64,000 bases of DNA from Loripinus fragilis (GCA_964019695.1 CAXHUL010000503.1:930001-994000), one strand, 5' to 3'. Positions 1-10,507 are shown, numbered from the stretch's first letter. Notes: generated by a model from the letters alone, not told the origin. Numbers and translations: made by a program.

Positions 1-1940
1 CAAAACAAATGCTTGCGGCAAGAGCGCCGCAAGCAAAAATGATCACTGTACGAACTAATACATGACATTCGTGAATAATATATGGTGTACAAACTATTCG
101 ATTGTAATAACTTATACAAGACTTACCGTATAGTAAATTATAATTCAACAAAGGATTGTTTGTAGCTGCCGGTATTTGTATTGTGGTACTTAAATCCTTT
201 TACAATTCAAAGATGGGTAACTAGATGTGAAACTGGTCTATCACAAGCTTTTTAATTTTAAATGTAGACTGGCCCCAGTCCTGAAACCTTGATATCTCAG
301 AGAAAATCCTCATGCTGATACATATAATTTCGATGTTTAGTCATGGACCCTTTATTAGGGACATTTCTGTGTTATTATTTCAATTTCACTGGAATTATTT
401 TGAATTTTCATATTTCTGAACACAAGCACTTCTTAGGATAAGAATTCATGACCCGGTTTCAAGGTTGGGCAGTCTAAACCACCCCCAGTTTTAAGCAGCA
501 GTTTTAACCTGTTAAAACCGCCCCAGTCAATATGCCAAAAAGTGGTCAATACTGGTCTATACGAATCTGAGTGGTTGATTGAAATTTTTAAAAGGCCGTT
601 TTGGTGGTTGATATTAGGTCAGGTTTTACGTTCTATTTATTGAAAAAAGAATAGAATCCCGTTTCGTCCCTGCCAAGGGTACTTTTTACTTTAGCACTGA
701 CTTCTGCATTACAGTCCAGGCACCTAACACTTGTCTTTTTTAATCATCAAGGGCAGAATAGAATAACCATACAACCCTAACAGGGTCTTTTTTCATCATT
801 TTGAGACAATAACTTTAATGAATTCATGACACTGGTTAAATTATTAACTTAACTGATAACAATAGATAACAGAATGACCACACTTTCACACCTCTATATT
901 AACACAGATGCCAATGAATTAGCCAATGCATTTTAAGCTCAGTGATTAGATAGGTCTAATAAACTGGACCTTCTTTAGTCTGAGTGACATGTCCCGTATT
1001 TTGACAGTTTTGTTTGTTAAACATTCAGTGTTTTCTTTACAATTTGCACACCTTTGTCTTTTCAGGTGAGAAATCAATTCAATTTGCATTTTAACTAATA
1101 GAGCAAAGACTAGTTTGTACATGATGAGCCCTTTGATGATCAATTTGATGTATTGACTGATTTTTTGTACTTTCTTTCATTTAATAAGGCACTGATTTAA
1201 AAAAAATATGACTATGAAAAAGCTAATCTTAAAATTTATTTAATTTCATTGCTTGCAATAATTTTTACTTTACTTTTTTTTAATGAATAAATGAAAATAA
1301 GTTCAAGTCTTAAGTCTGAACTGAAAGTTGTGGTGATGATTCATTTTGATTGAGACTGAATATCGTAACTATTGACATTCATTTTTGTTTGCTTTAGGTC
1401 TATCTAATTATCAACACATTTTTAAAGCAATAGCAACTCATGAAACACATTTTCAATTAAGCCTGTATTACGTTACAGAGCTTTCAGTAAGCATGACCTG
1501 AAGCCCCCCCCCACCCCACGTAGGGGTCGTAATATCTCCAATCAGATAAGAATACATGCTTAATTAGTGCATCTAAAGGTAAATTTCGACCTCAGAAGAT
1601 TCAAAGATTGGTTTAATGAGTCTAATTAGTAGCACGTGAATAGTTACTCAGATGGTAGTGGTTATTTTAAATCGAATAATTACTTAATGTGTTATTGATG
1701 TTGAACAGAAACCTGATACTTCACCCATCTCTCAATTTTATGTTACTTCATGTACTCATCTCACTTTTGACCTGTCTGGGGTTAAAAAATTTCAAAACTT
1801 GATTATTACACCTTGTATGGTTTCCTAGGGATTATAGGGCAGTAGTTCATGAGGAAAACTGGGCAAACTGTCCTTTTAAAAGGAAACTTTATGTCATTAG
1901 TGTCTGTTGCATGCTATAAGTCTATCTGCAATGCTATTAT
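1..1940. other. Non-coding stretch, no gene seen
   Basis: AT-rich intronic or intergenic DNA. The longest frames are short and show no splice-site-bounded conserved reading. The only sharp structure is a perfect 9-bp-arm hairpin at 11-34 (GCTTGCGGC, six-base loop, GCCGCAAGC). A C-run lies near 1505-1518. Earlier DLEC1 exons may lie here or left of the window, but none was recognised. Confidence 0.6.
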
Positions 1941-1944
1941 GGGA

Positions 1945-2240
1945 TGTACAAAGTAAGAAAGACAGCATGGATCAGAAATCGATACAATCAAGTACCACAC
2001 CTGTCCCAGGATACCAAATGGGAAAGTAACAAAATCACAATAAACATCACAAACAAGAGCCAAGAGGTCAGCCCTTTCCCTTCAGGTGACCACAAGGCAG
2101 CAATGAACAGACGCGAAAGCATGACAAACATAAGACATAAATAACACAAATGATCCACAAAAGAAGTACCGCCCTGGAATGGTCAGTAAAATATTTTACC
2201 GGAGAGTCCAAACCGGCCCCACAGCATGCCAAACTCACCC
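1945..2240 (-). mobile_element. 3' tail of a Penelope-like element (PLE-A), truncated
   Basis: Closely matches the non-coding ends of the reverse-transcriptase relics at 20756-21040 and 47394-47680, sharing CGATACAATCAAGTACCACA, CAAGAGGTCAGCCCTTTCCC and CAGTAAAATATTTTACYGGA in the same order. In those copies the coding part lies to the right on the minus strand, so this is a tail-only fragment. No reverse-transcriptase sequence remains. Confidence 0.7.
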
Positions 2241-2519
2241 GTAAGCCTGTTTTAGTGTGGTCTATGTCAGCCTGGACCGATCAGTGCTACATTTGGGCCC
2301 AGATAATAAAATTATGAACACCGGAAAGGCCTAGACAAACAGTGCAAACCCTGAAAAACACCTACAGTTGATGCTTTTTCAGAAGCAGTCTGATCAGGGA
2401 TCTTCTCTGTTTGCTGTTCTGACAAGTATTTTGTGAGTTCTATCCCTGTAAACCAAAATTTTAGATGAGAACAGAAAAAAAAGTGTTCAAAACTTTTGAG
2501 CCTTTATGGTAACTGCATT

Positions 2520-2960
2520 TGTGAACATTTTCAGGATTATTAATTCAGTATTTTGAAACTGACTTTTCATAGAAATTCAGTATCAAAATACTGAATAAGG
2601 TAGATTTTTTTTTTTGTTTGATTTGATTCTTTACGTCCCATCAACAATCTTTCAGTTATGAAAGGACGGGTCTTCCTGGGTTGAACCAGTACTAAGCTAG
2701 GATTAATGTTCTTGCTCAAGGACACAACACAGTGATGCTGATGAGGCGCGAATCCATGGCCCCTGAGTCTTAAGTCAAGCACTCTACCACTGAGCCACTG
2801 CGCTCCCAAGGTAGATTGTAATAGCTGCTCTGATTTATTTTCAGTGCATCTACAGACAATTGACCCTCTAAGTTTTTAATTGGTTTTGTTGGCATTGCAT
2901 GTATTAAGATGTGAATTTCTTAAGATCAGGATTTAAAACTTTTTTTGAACTTTCACCCAT
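2520..2960. mobile_element. MITE-E foldback copy split by a SINE
   Basis: Starts with the AGGATTATT...TTCAGTATTTTGA arm and ends with GAACTTTCACCCA. The same layout occurs at 7160-7320, 23440-23695 and 35500-35718. SINE-2 at about 2596-2812 interrupts it, and AAGGTAGATT on both sides is the target-site duplication. Confidence 0.6.
2596..2812 (-). mobile_element. SINE-2, tRNA-headed, minus strand
   Basis: Reading the minus strand, a degraded tRNA-like head (GGGAGCGCAGTGGCTCAGTG) is followed by a body with CTAGCTTAGTACTGGTTCAA and GATTGTTGATGGGACGTAAA, ending in an A/C-rich tail. Other copies lie at 33737-33912 and 45910-46020. It is flanked by AAGGTAGATT duplications and sits inside MITE-E. 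The head matches the A-box/B-box layout of tRNA-derived SINEs. Confidence 0.75.
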
Positions 2961-3001
2961 TTAAATGTAACAAATCTAGATTTGATAATGCATATGGAAA
3001 T

Positions 3002-3190
3002 ACAGTGCAATCTCTCTATAAAACGGTGTTTGGGGTCCAACAGAATGGACCACATTTTAAGAGAACCATGTTATAAAGGGACAATTTTATAAAGGAATTA
3101 TAGGAAAATGACCATTTTATGGTCAATTTCCTATAATTCCTTTGTAAAATTCCATGGTAAACAATTTTTGGAGCCATAGCATGCCCAATT
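3002..3190. repeat. Imperfect inverted repeat (foldback)
   Basis: AAAGGAATTATAGGAAAATG near 3094 is the reverse complement of the CATTTTCCTATAATTCCTTT-type sequence about 30 bases on, around 3125-3143. Outer arms with TATAAAACGG and TGTTATAAAGG extend the structure. It looks like a small foldback element. No other copy was found in the window. Confidence 0.4.
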
Positions 3191-3195
3191 TGCAT

Positions 3196-3594
3196 ATGGG
3201 CCACGACCCGAGAAAAACTGGCTTCGGGGTTTCAGAAAAAGTGAGATTCAAACCAGCCTGCTCAGCTACTGAGACTAGCAAGAAACTTGAAATTTCGCTA
3301 GTAGCAAGTCACAGCATGATACAGTAGAGCTTCAATGGCTCAACTCTAATGGCTCATTCACCTGGGCTGGCTAGAACAATTATCATGCATAATACACCCT
3401 GGATGGCTTGAACTACCCTTGGCTAGAACTATTTTTCATGGTCCCAAGCCTATCCGAGCCATTGAAGTTCTACTGTACTTTCCAAAAAGCGAATAACAAA
3501 GGCAGTGATCAGACTGCGTGAATGCGCAGGCTGGTCTGCGCCTTTGTTGTTCGCACCCCCTGAAGACAGGTTTTCTTGCGTTTAGGCCCATATG
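3196..3594. mobile_element. MITE-C copy with a nested insertion
   Basis: Ends ATGGGCC...GAGAAAA(A)CTGGCTTCGGGG and CGAAGACAGGTTTTCTYGCG...GGCCCATAT are near-complementary terminal repeats. The same ~240-bp element occurs at 6575-6806, 11394-11639, 28918-29146, 35200-35447 and 45213-45456. This copy is lengthened by a second palindromic element at 3318-3478. It ends 40 bases before the first recognised DLEC1 exon. Confidence 0.75.
3318..3478. mobile_element. Small palindromic element nested in MITE-C
   Basis: Begins CAGTAGAGCTTCAATGGCTC and ends GAGCCATTGAAGTTCTACTG, its reverse complement with few changes. It is flanked by TA on both sides, as expected for a Tc1/mariner-type non-autonomous element. 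It interrupts the MITE-C sequence before CTTTCCAAAAAGCG. Confidence 0.7.
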
Positions 3595-3633
3595 TATTAT
3601 TTGAACACACAACCAACTCTTCTGCATTTCCAG

Positions 3634-3854
3634 TGCCAGAACCTTATGTTCGAGAACCAACTGACTTTATTCCTGATTCTGAAGACACCTCTGCCGCTAC
3701 GAGCCGAGAAGTAACACAGGCCAACATTTCTCAGAACAATGTCACAGCTGAAGAGACCAAGGCTCAACAACGACCTAAAGTTGTCTCCCTTGTTTGCAGA
3801 GCACATGAGGGACAATTGTCAGCAGCTCCATATAGCATTAAACCAACTCAGTTG
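3634..3854 (+). CDS. DLEC1: DLEC1 exon 1 of the window (partial gene)
   Basis: First recognised coding exon of a DLEC1-like (CFAP81) protein, expected to act in motile cilia. The acceptor is TCTGCATTTCCAG at 3621-3633. The exon opens in phase 1 (xTG, then PEPYVREPTDFIPDSEDTS) and ends ...SIKPTQL at TTG|GTTAGT, phase 0, matching the phase-0 start of the exon at 7333. The first ~45 residues are polar and rich in S/T/E/D, like a linker. The last ~20 (GQLSAAPYSIKPTQL) look like the first strands of an ASH/MSP sandwich that would continue with VIPAKGHANV in the next exon. Its 3' end is the first unit of a sevenfold 93-bp array, so the true donor could instead be the last unit's GTAAGT at 4414. The family call comes from the joined downstream exons; this exon alone would not be diagnostic. 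Confidence 0.65.
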
Positions 3855-4431
3855 GTTAGTTTAAAATACCATATTGTCTCCCTTGTTTGCAGAGCACATG
3901 AGGGACAATTGTCAGCAGCTCCATATAGCATTAAACCAACTCAGTTGGTAAGTATAAAATACCATATTGTCTCCCTTGTTTGCAGAGCACATGAGGGACA
4001 ATTGTCAGCAGCTCCATATAGCATTAAACCAACTCAGTTGGTAAGTTTAAAATACCATATTGTCTCCCTTGTGTGCAGAGCACATGAGGGACAATTGTCA
4101 ACAGCTCCATATAGCATTAAACCAACTCAGTTGGTTAGTTTAAAATACCATATTGTCTCCCTTGTTTGCAGAGCACATGAGGGACAATTGTCAGCAGCTC
4201 CATATAGCATTAAACCAACTCAGTTGGTAAGTATAAAATACCATATTGTCTCCCTTGTGTGCAGAGCACATGAAGGGACAATTGTCAGCAGCTCCATATA
4301 GCATTAAACCAACTCAGTTGGTTAGTTTAAAATACCATATTGTCTCCCTTGTTTGCAGAGCACATGAGGGACAATTGTCAACAGCTCCATTTAGCATTAA
4401 ACCAACTCATTTGGTAAGTTTAAAATACCTT
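3781..4431 (+). repeat. 93-bp tandem array, 7 units, each with exon end and splice sites
   Basis: Units start near 3781, 3874, 3967, 4060, 4153, 4246 and 4340. Each holds TTGTCTCCCTTGTTTGCAG, 55 bases of exon-1 sequence (AHEGQLSAAPYSIKPTQL), a donor (GTTAGT or GTAAGT) and ~18 intronic bases. As 93 is divisible by 3 the array reads open for five units, giving a false 31-residue repeat protein. An extra base in unit 6 (CATGAAGGG) breaks the frame. Units differ by only a few bases, so the expansion is recent or homogenised. TGTTTGCAG could act as an acceptor, but joining unit to unit would shift the frame (acceptor phase 2, donor phase 0). Confidence 0.9.
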
Positions 4432-4821
4432 ATCAGTTACCTCTCATATTAACTGCATTGTTGCACGTTGACCTGATAAATGTTGCCTATCTCCTGGCAT
4501 GTATCTGTATCAGGTCAGGTATACATGACGTTGCATTTTTTGAATGACACAGGCCTCCTACTTTTCAGGCTTCTGCACGATTTCAGGCTTTCACAGCTTG
4601 AATTTTACATGATTTCAGGCCTTGATTTTTAATTTTCAGTGTTTATATTGCTTAAAAAGGGCTATATTAGGCTGCGAAAGCAGGCATTTCAGGCTTGGAA
4701 AAGCTTTGTCAGTATGAGGCCTGATGACATCATCAATGACATTGAATCACCACAAAACTCGATAATAACGTCATAATCCCTAGTTTGAAGAGTGAATCAA
4801 CTTGGTAAACTGATTAATAGA

Positions 4822-5092
4822 ATACCTGAGGCGAGTTTAATAATGCGAGTGCTCACCTAGCGCTCGTTGATTGGTACCTATCTTTATTCATAATGTGTAA
4901 AGCCTGACACCAGTACAACGAGCACCCGAGAGCGCTCGCATTATTGAACTTGCCTCAGGTTTGCATCTTTTGATATCAAGTTTACCAGGCTCGGCTATGA
5001 GAAAGCTTGTTGAATCGCTTGGCAAGCCTCGCAATTCAACAAGCATTCTCAAAGCCTTGCCTGATAAACTTGATATCAAAATATTCTCACCC
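4822..5092. repeat. Two adjacent imperfect palindromes
   Basis: Arm one: CCTGAGGCGAGTTTAATAAT near 4827 pairs with ATTATTGAACTTGCCTCAGG near 4942-4961. Arm two: TTTTGATATCAAGTTTACCA near 4968 pairs with TGATAAACTTGATATCAAAA near 5063-5083, with an inner pair around AGCTTGTTGAAT/ATTCAACAAGC. Probably a foldback element. No coding content. Confidence 0.6.
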
Positions 5093-5491
5093 AGTATTCT
5101 CTGTATATTGACAAGTTAAACACACATGCCCCTATTGGTACACACTCCTGTGCTTTATGGATTGATCCACCTATATCAACTGTTACTCTCATTTCCAGTC
5201 AATATATTGGTGCAAAATCATTGTTATACCCCCCGCAAACTTTGTTTGTGGTGGGTATACTGTTTTCACGTTGTCCGTGCGTCCGTCCGTAACGTTTTGT
5301 TTCCTTAATATCTTGAAGAGTCATTGCTGGATTTTCATCAAACCTTGCAAACATGTTCATATATGCAAGACAAATACTTTAGACAAAAAAGTAAGGGCTA
5401 GGGGCCAATTCTATTAGAGTTATTTCCCTTTGTAGTTCTAAATGGCTTTTAATATAGGGTTTTATGATTATGCTATTATATGCCATACACC

Positions 5492-5817
5492 GGGCCGCGT
5501 AGCGCAGTCGGTAACGTGTCCGGCAACAGATGCGAGTCTGACTGCAGATCGAGGGGTCGCGAGTTCGATCCGGGCCCGGTCCCATACTTTCGTGGAGATT
5601 GATCATGAAATAATTTCTACGGTCATTTTCCTCCCTTCCGCTGTATCATTCAAGAAGGGTTGTTGTCAGTTACAAGCGAAAGTATGTGCACGAAGTACTG
5701 GTTAACTGCTTGTTCAAGCTTGCCCAGGAAAAAGTGTGGTTAGGTGAACTGACCGTCCCGCAATGACCATAGCTGTTGACTTGGAACGTAAAGCAACAAA
5801 ACAAACAAACAAACAAT
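5492..5817 (+). mobile_element. SINE-1, tRNA-headed, near complete
   Basis: The head GGGCCGCGTAGCGCAGTCGG...GGGTCGCGAGTTCGATCCGG has the A-box and B-box (GAGTTCGATCC) spacing of a tRNA. The body carries AAGGGTTGTTGTCAGTTACA, CGAAAGTATGTGCACGAAGT and TGTGGTTAGGTGAACTGACC, and the tail is (AAC)n. The 13-base ATATGCCATACAC on both sides (about 5480 and 5817) is the target-site duplication. Other copies: 10508-10825, and a split minus copy at 44635-45160. It is the best-preserved SINE here. Confidence 0.85.
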
Positions 5818-5825
5818 ATGCCATA

Positions 5826-6450
5826 CACAGGCAGATCAACTCCTACCACAGCTTTTGATGGAACAATTTGATACTTTTCCTATACAATGTAGACACATTG
5901 AACATATGCATGAAGGAGTTTTGTTCAGAAAAAATAATTTTTGACAAAATGAAAGCTGTGAGAACTTAGACAATTTTTTCCCTAATAACGCTTTTGTATA
6001 TGCATAGATGGTGCCTTCAGGGGCCGGTCAACTCCTACCACAGCTTTTGATGGAGCAATTTGATACTTTGCATATACAATGTAGACACATTGAGCATATG
6101 CATGAAGAAGTTTGGTTTAGAAAAAATAATTTTTGACAAAATGACAGTTGTATGAACCTAGACAATTTTTCCCTAATAAGGTGTTTGTATATGCAGAGAT
6201 GGTGCCTTCACGGGCTGATCAACTCCTACCACAGCTTTTGATGGAGCAATTCGATACTTTGCCTATACAATGTAGACACATTGAACATATGCATGAAGGA
6301 GTTTGGCTTAGAAAAAAATAATTTTTGACAAAATGACAGCAGTGAGAACTTAGACATTTTTCCAAAATAAGGCGTTTGTATATGCATAGATGGTGCCTTT
6401 ATGGGCCGATCAACTCCTACCACAGCTTTTGATGGAGCAATTTGATACTT
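5826..6450 (+). repeat. ~190-bp internal tandem repeat, over 3 units
   Basis: TCAACTCCTACCACAGCTTT recurs near 5837, 6028, 6218 and 6409, followed each time by GATGGARCAATTYGATACTT and by CATATGCATGAAGRAGTTT. Part of the larger repeat 5225-6500; the reversed copy at 49515-49830 has about two units. Confidence 0.8.
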
Positions 6451-6574
6451 TGTTTGAACTATAACTTGCCAATTTTTTTCACTGACTCTTACTGTGCAGG
6501 GGGTATCTAATATGCATTGCTTATTGACTTTTTCATTTTTTACAGATAACCAAAAACTTAAACTTAAACTTGCA

Positions 6575-6806
6575 TAGGGGCCTTGACACTAGAAAACCTG
6601 TCTTCAGGGTTTCCGTCAAAGCGAGTTTCAAACCAGTCTCCTCAGCTACAGAGACTAGCTAGAAAATTGGAATTTCACCTGTAGCAAGGTTACATATGGC
6701 AAATAACAAAGGCGCTGATCAGACTGCGCGGATGCGCAGGCTGGTCTGCCTCTGTGTTGTTTGCAAACCTCGGAAGACATGTTTTCTCGCGTTGAGTCCC
6801 ATATAT
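6575..6806. mobile_element. MITE-C copy
   Basis: Runs from TAGGGGCCTTGACACTAGAA with CTGTCTTCAGGGTTTCCG to GAAGACATGTTTTCTCGCGT and CCCATATA. It contains the shared core GCTGATCAGACTGCG/GCGCAGGCTGGTCTG. Confidence 0.75.
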
Positions 6807-6825
6807 ATCACATACACAGGCCTTT

Positions 6826-7010
6826 AGTTAAGAGTGTGAACCAAAATATATATTTTCTTATATCTCAACCAAAACATATGTAGTTGTTACTTAAAAGAAC
6901 TGTCTCATTAGACCGTTCTTTTGAGCACCTAAAACACATGTTAAAACTGATGAGTAAGAAAATATTCACAATTTTATGCTCAAAATTTTGTTTATCTAAA
7001 CCTGTGTGTA
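6826..7010. mobile_element. MITE-D copy
   Basis: Palindromic: TATTTCTCAACCAAAACATATG-type left arm, centre with CTCATTAGAC/GTTCTTTTGAGCACC, right arm ACATGTTAAAACTGATGAGT and AGAAAATATTCACAATTTT. Other copies at 18930-19170, 19185-19345, 34600-34766, 35998-36177, 36415-36586 and 60150-60290. Confidence 0.7.
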
Positions 7011-7159
7011 CATCTATCAAAGGTAATGAAGGCTGGGTCTGGCAACAATGCCCTGGTTCTCAGGCTTGTCAGACTGTTTATTGTATAGATCATCAGACCA
7101 GATGTGATGGACCATATTTAAGGATTGAAATGCAAATTTTTTAGTTTGCACTGGATGAT

Positions 7160-7320
7160 GCAAAGTATTATTCATAATACTGAATAAGAGAGATTTTTTT
7201 ATTTACAGTTTATCTGAAGACAATTGACTTGAAATTGTTTATATTTTGTAGGCATGTTGAAGGGTTTTAGATTTGAATTTCATATGTTGGGGATTGTTTC
7301 GAAATTTAGAACTTTCACCC
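7160..7320. mobile_element. MITE-E copy abutting a splice acceptor
   Basis: Contains TTCATAATACTGAATAAGAG, CAGTTTATCTGAAGACAATT and the terminal GAACTTTCACCCA shared with the other MITE-E copies. It ends only about 12 bases before the exon at 7333, so it supplies much of the branch-point and pyrimidine region. Confidence 0.6.
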
Positions 7321-7332
7321 AATGTATTCCAG

Positions 7333-7550
7333 GTTATCCCTGCCAAAGGTCATGCTAATGTTGTATCGAGCTTCATACCGTTCCCTACAGCCGAGGTACC
7401 TAAAGACATGGACTGTATAGGGTACATGCTTGGTTATATGAGTCTGGACAATGAGAAAGCTGTCAGACAAGAGGGGTTGGTTACACAAACTCAGGCGTAT
7501 GATACCGCTCAGGTGCGACTAGATATGACAGCCCACCTGAAGCCAGCACT
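7333..7550 (+). CDS. DLEC1: DLEC1 exon 2 of the window
   Basis: The acceptor is AATGTATTCCAG (7321-7332), the donor CACT|GTAAGT at 7551. It starts in phase 0 (VIPAKGHANVVSSFIPFPT) and ends in phase 2 after HLKPA(CT.). The 72 residues read as the second half of an ASH/MSP domain: a turn with I-P-A-K-G-H, then alternating strands, the CIGYMLGYMSLDNEK segment and a closing strand VRLDMTAHLKPAL. That order, a VIPxKGH turn followed by GYMSLD and ending RLxMxAxxKPAL, is what I recall of vertebrate DLEC1, and is the strongest family evidence on the 5' side. No stop or frameshift. It joins the preceding exon in phase. The next recognisable exon (11656-11727) does not match its phase. Confidence 0.75.
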
Positions 7551-7572
7551 GTAAGTGAGATACTTGGTTTAA

Positions 7573-7784
7573 CTACAGTAAAACCTGTCTTAAGCGACCA
7601 CTCAAAAATAGACAAAACAAAGGTCTTAAAGACAAATGGTAGCTTAATGAAGGTCAAAAGTATTGCAGAATGCTCTCTTGGAGCATTCTGCAATACTTTT
7701 GACCTGCATTAAGCGATAACTGGTCTTGAAAACCAATTTTTGGTCTTCTTTTTGAGTGGCCGCTTAAGACAGGTTTTACTGTAT
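7573..7784. mobile_element. MITE-B, intact foldback copy
   Basis: Terminal repeats TACAGTAAAACCTGTCTTAA and TTAAGACAGGTTTTACTGTA are perfect reverse complements. The arms GCGACCACTCAAAAA and TTTTTGAGTGGCCGC continue inward to CAAAAGTATTGCAGAATGCTC. TA ends fit a Tc1/mariner-type MITE. Others: 10098-10297, 15556-15738, 31449-31640, 33414-33615, 42649-42815. Confidence 0.85.
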
Positions 7785-7805
7785 TTCCTTCCTAGAGGTG
7801 ACTTG

Positions 7806-7925
7806 TTGCTGCTGATAATCTTTGCAAGCAGTTTAGACCCAGATCAGGAATTACAAAACATCAGTCCTGATCTTGATCCAAACCGTTTGACCCTCTGGTA
7901 GTGTTCCAGAAAGAATTTTTGAAAA
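7806..7925. repeat. Repeat family F fragment
   Basis: GCTGATAATCTTTGCAAGCA, then CAGTTTAGACCCAGATCAGG and, reversed, TCAGTCCTGATCTTGATCCA and AAACCGTTTGAC. The same mirrored layout is seen at 35088-35195, 43437-43560, 58708-58830 and 61958-62110. Confidence 0.6.
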
Positions 7926-8192
7926 AAAAAAGTGTTATGGACACAGACGATAACAAAGCATGAAAAATTAACCAATATGCAAATACAAGCAATTAATTTT
8001 TAAACTTATTTTTATAAATAACATAGAAACGGCTACGTAAAATAATTTTATAAGATCTGAATGAAAACTTTTAAAATACTTAATATGAATGTATTTCTTT
8101 TCACAGAATAGAAATAAATTTGTAAACAATAAGAGGGTTAGCAAATTAAAGTTGTCGTGTCAGTTCCTCTTGGTAAAGCTTAAAAATAATGC

Positions 8193-8590
8193 AGGGCTCT
8201 ACGTTAACATTATACCTGCTAGCCCTGTCCTACTAGCCCTGTCTACCTTGTAAAATGTACTTGTCCTGACCTAAAATGCACTAGCCCTGACCTAAAATGG
8301 GCTAAATTTCAAATTATATAAAATTGAACATTAGGGGAGCCGAGGCATGTGCAAATGTCAAAAAAGCTGTTAACTTGCTTATTATGCATGTGCAAGTCTG
8401 TTAATAAAATCTATTTCTTTGTTAATAAGTTGAGCTCCATAGGGTTGGGTCAGTAACATTCTGTGCTACATTTGAAAGTTTTTTTACTTGAACTAGCCTA
8501 ATCGGGCTACCAGGGCCCAGAATTTACTTGCCCTGACCATGATTCTACTAGTACAGGTACTATAGGAACATGCCTACTGTTGAACCCTGT
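8193..8590. mobile_element. hAT-like non-autonomous element
   Basis: Starts CAGGGCTCTACGTTAAC and ends ...TACTGTTGAACCCTG, a CAGGG...CCCTG end pair typical of hAT transposons. The interior repeats CTAGCCCTGTC and ACTAGCCCTGACCTAAAATG. No transposase frame. Confidence 0.5.
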
Positions 8591-8821
8591 AATGTTGAAT
8601 GATTCAAAGCATTCCCCATCCCTGGCCGCATTTCCCACCAAATTTATGATTTTTTTCACATTTAACCCTCATAGACGCTTTTTGATGCTTTTGAAAACTG
8701 AGCAGACCCAGATCAGGCAGCTCTTGTAAGAGCTGCCTGATCTGGGTCTACTCAATTTGTAAGGGCTGCCTGATCAGGGTCTACTCTGTTTGCTTATGGA
8801 AATATGATAAGATATGATCCT

Positions 8822-9800
8822 ACACTAGTGGACCTGACAAGTAATTTATTTGTTCTGTGTACCAACATGAAAGCTTATTTATATAATTTTTCATAGTGGG
8901 TGGAGTCTAGCATGAATATTCATGAAGGAATGGGTTAAAAGTGTATACAGTGTTAAAAATTACCTACTCCCTGCTGTAGATTTGCTTCTTATTCAATTCG
9001 GCAGTGGAAGTCTAGCTGCTCTGTACCAAGACTTTCAAGAATTAGCAAACAACATGCTTAAAACATAATTAACCCATTTCCTCCATGAAACATTCATGCT
9101 AGGCTCCACCCACTATGAATTATGATATAAATAAACTTTCATGTTGGTACTTAGAACAAAGAATCTGGGAATAGGGAGGTAAACGGAACTAACAACCAGC
9201 AACGGTGACTTTTTATTGAGAAGCTCTACATGTTTCCGTATCGCAGATACCTTCGTCAGGATAAGAAATAACAAGATTTCAGCCCCTGAAGTAAGAAAAA
9301 ATGGTTGTGTGTTTGTCACGTGACCTGATTGTTGCAGTTTCTAAAAGTAGATGATTTAAGCTTGCAGACATAACATTTAAAATAGTTACAAGTAAGATAA
9401 CAGATAGATATTTGGTGTCAATGAAAGTTCTTAGAATGTTTAACATTCAGGTGTAGCTAGGTCGCTTGTAAAGGTTTTCGTCCTGGTAATATGTTTAAGT
9501 AGAAAGGGGGTGATCTGGCTTACCGTATCGAGAGTTCATGATATTTCCAGAATAGGAGATCAAATGATACATTTTTTTGACGTTGTTTTGGCCAGGGAAT
9601 AGAGGTACAACTCCTCATACTAGTGTGACCTTGTCAGAAAGTTAATAAGATTACATTCTGTCCGTTAGAGATTTCTGTGGGTTAGTCCATTATTTTGTGA
9701 TAGTAGGGGTCATATGAAGTTCAAAGTTTATAGGGGTTTGTTGCATCTGCTGTACAAGTCGCTCTTAGACCAAAAAAATTACTTGTCAGGTCCACTTGTG
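8822..9800. mobile_element. Terminal-inverted-repeat element with inner insertion
   Basis: ACTAGTGGACCTGACAAGTA at 8824 is mirrored by TACTTGTCAGGTCCACTTGT at 9780-9799. Inside, CCACCCACTATGAATTATG (9107) mirrors the 8890 region CATAGTGGGTGGAGTCTAGC. Sequence 9165-9770 is absent from the symmetric part and may be a separate insertion. Its minus strand has CTGACGAAGGTATCTGCGAT and GGAAACATGTAGAGCTTCTC, a pattern I associate with Penelope-like 3' regions, though that link is weak. Flanks (8660-8800, 9820-9900) share CAGGGTCTACTCTGTTTGC-type sequence with 30460-30560. Confidence 0.55.
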
Positions 9801-10097
9801 TAGAATTAGATATATCATATATCTATAAACAAACAGGGTAGACCCTGATCAGGCAGCTCTGTTTGCAAAAGCGTTAAAAGGCGTCTCTATGAGGTAAAGG
9901 GTTTAACCAAATTACCAAGCTAGTCTCATCGTAATTTAAATGGTACAAGCACCGGTGTTGCCCGCAACACATAAGTCCCCTACTGTTGCAACCACAATTT
10001 CCATGCGACCACAAAAATAAAATGAGGAGCATAATAAGCACATTGCCACCTGTTCACATACAAAGTTTCATCAAGCTAGCTTGAATAGTTTTAGAGT

Positions 10098-10297
10098 TAC
10101 AGTAAAACCTGTGTAAAACGGCCACTCTCAAAAAGACCAAAAATTGTTTTTCAAGACCAATTATTGCTTAATGCAAGGCAAAAGAATTGCAGAATGCTCC
10201 AGAGGGTGCAAGGGAGCATTCTGAAATACTTTTGACCTTAATTCAGCTACCACTTTGTCTATTTTTGAGTGGCCGTTTTACACAAGTTTTACTGTAT
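10098..10297. mobile_element. MITE-B copy
   Basis: TACAGTAAAACCTGTGTAAA at the left is mirrored by TTTACACAAGTTTTACTGTA at the right. The interior carries GCAGAATGCTCC and its mirror GGGAGCATTCTG. Confidence 0.85.
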
Positions 10298-10507
10298 CTC
10301 AAGATCTGTATGTATTTGCAACATTTTGACTATTTCCATTACCATAGTAACCACAATTTCATGCAACATCGAAAAAATGACATGCATAATCAGCACATTT
10401 CCACATGTTCACATATACCAAGTTAGCTTGTTTATCTTGGGATCCAGATTTCAGTGGACGGATGGACAGACAGATGGAAATATAGATGGAGGGCAAACCT
10501 ATAGTAC

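Larger units (their letters stand above)
5225..6500 (+). mobile_element. Dispersed repeat opening ATACCCCCCGCAAAC, with SINE inside
   Basis: The left end ATACCCCCCGCAAACTTTGT leads into CCGTGCGTCCGTCCGTAACG and ATATCTTGAAGAGTCATTGC. A second copy lies reversed at 49340-50095, giving the other end TACCCCCCGCACAGTAAGAG. Near 6476 this copy carries CTGACTCTTACTGTGCAGGGGGTAT, consistent with that end. SINE-1 interrupts it at 5492-5817, and a ~190-bp internal repeat occupies 5826-6450. No open frame of note. Confidence 0.75.

Noticed and set aside
946..1143. Small minus-strand frame with CANC/CLTNK, as a zinc-binding peptide
   Set aside because: Only two usable Cys pairs, no conserved context, in AT-rich DNA; chance frame.
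3576..4301. 241-codon open frame with a 31-residue repeat, as if a repeat protein
   Set aside because: It is exon 1 running into intronic tandem units; each unit has AG and GT splice sites, and the openness follows from a unit length divisible by 3.
5492..5565. tRNA gene
   Set aside because: Head of SINE-1, with body, tail and target-site duplication.
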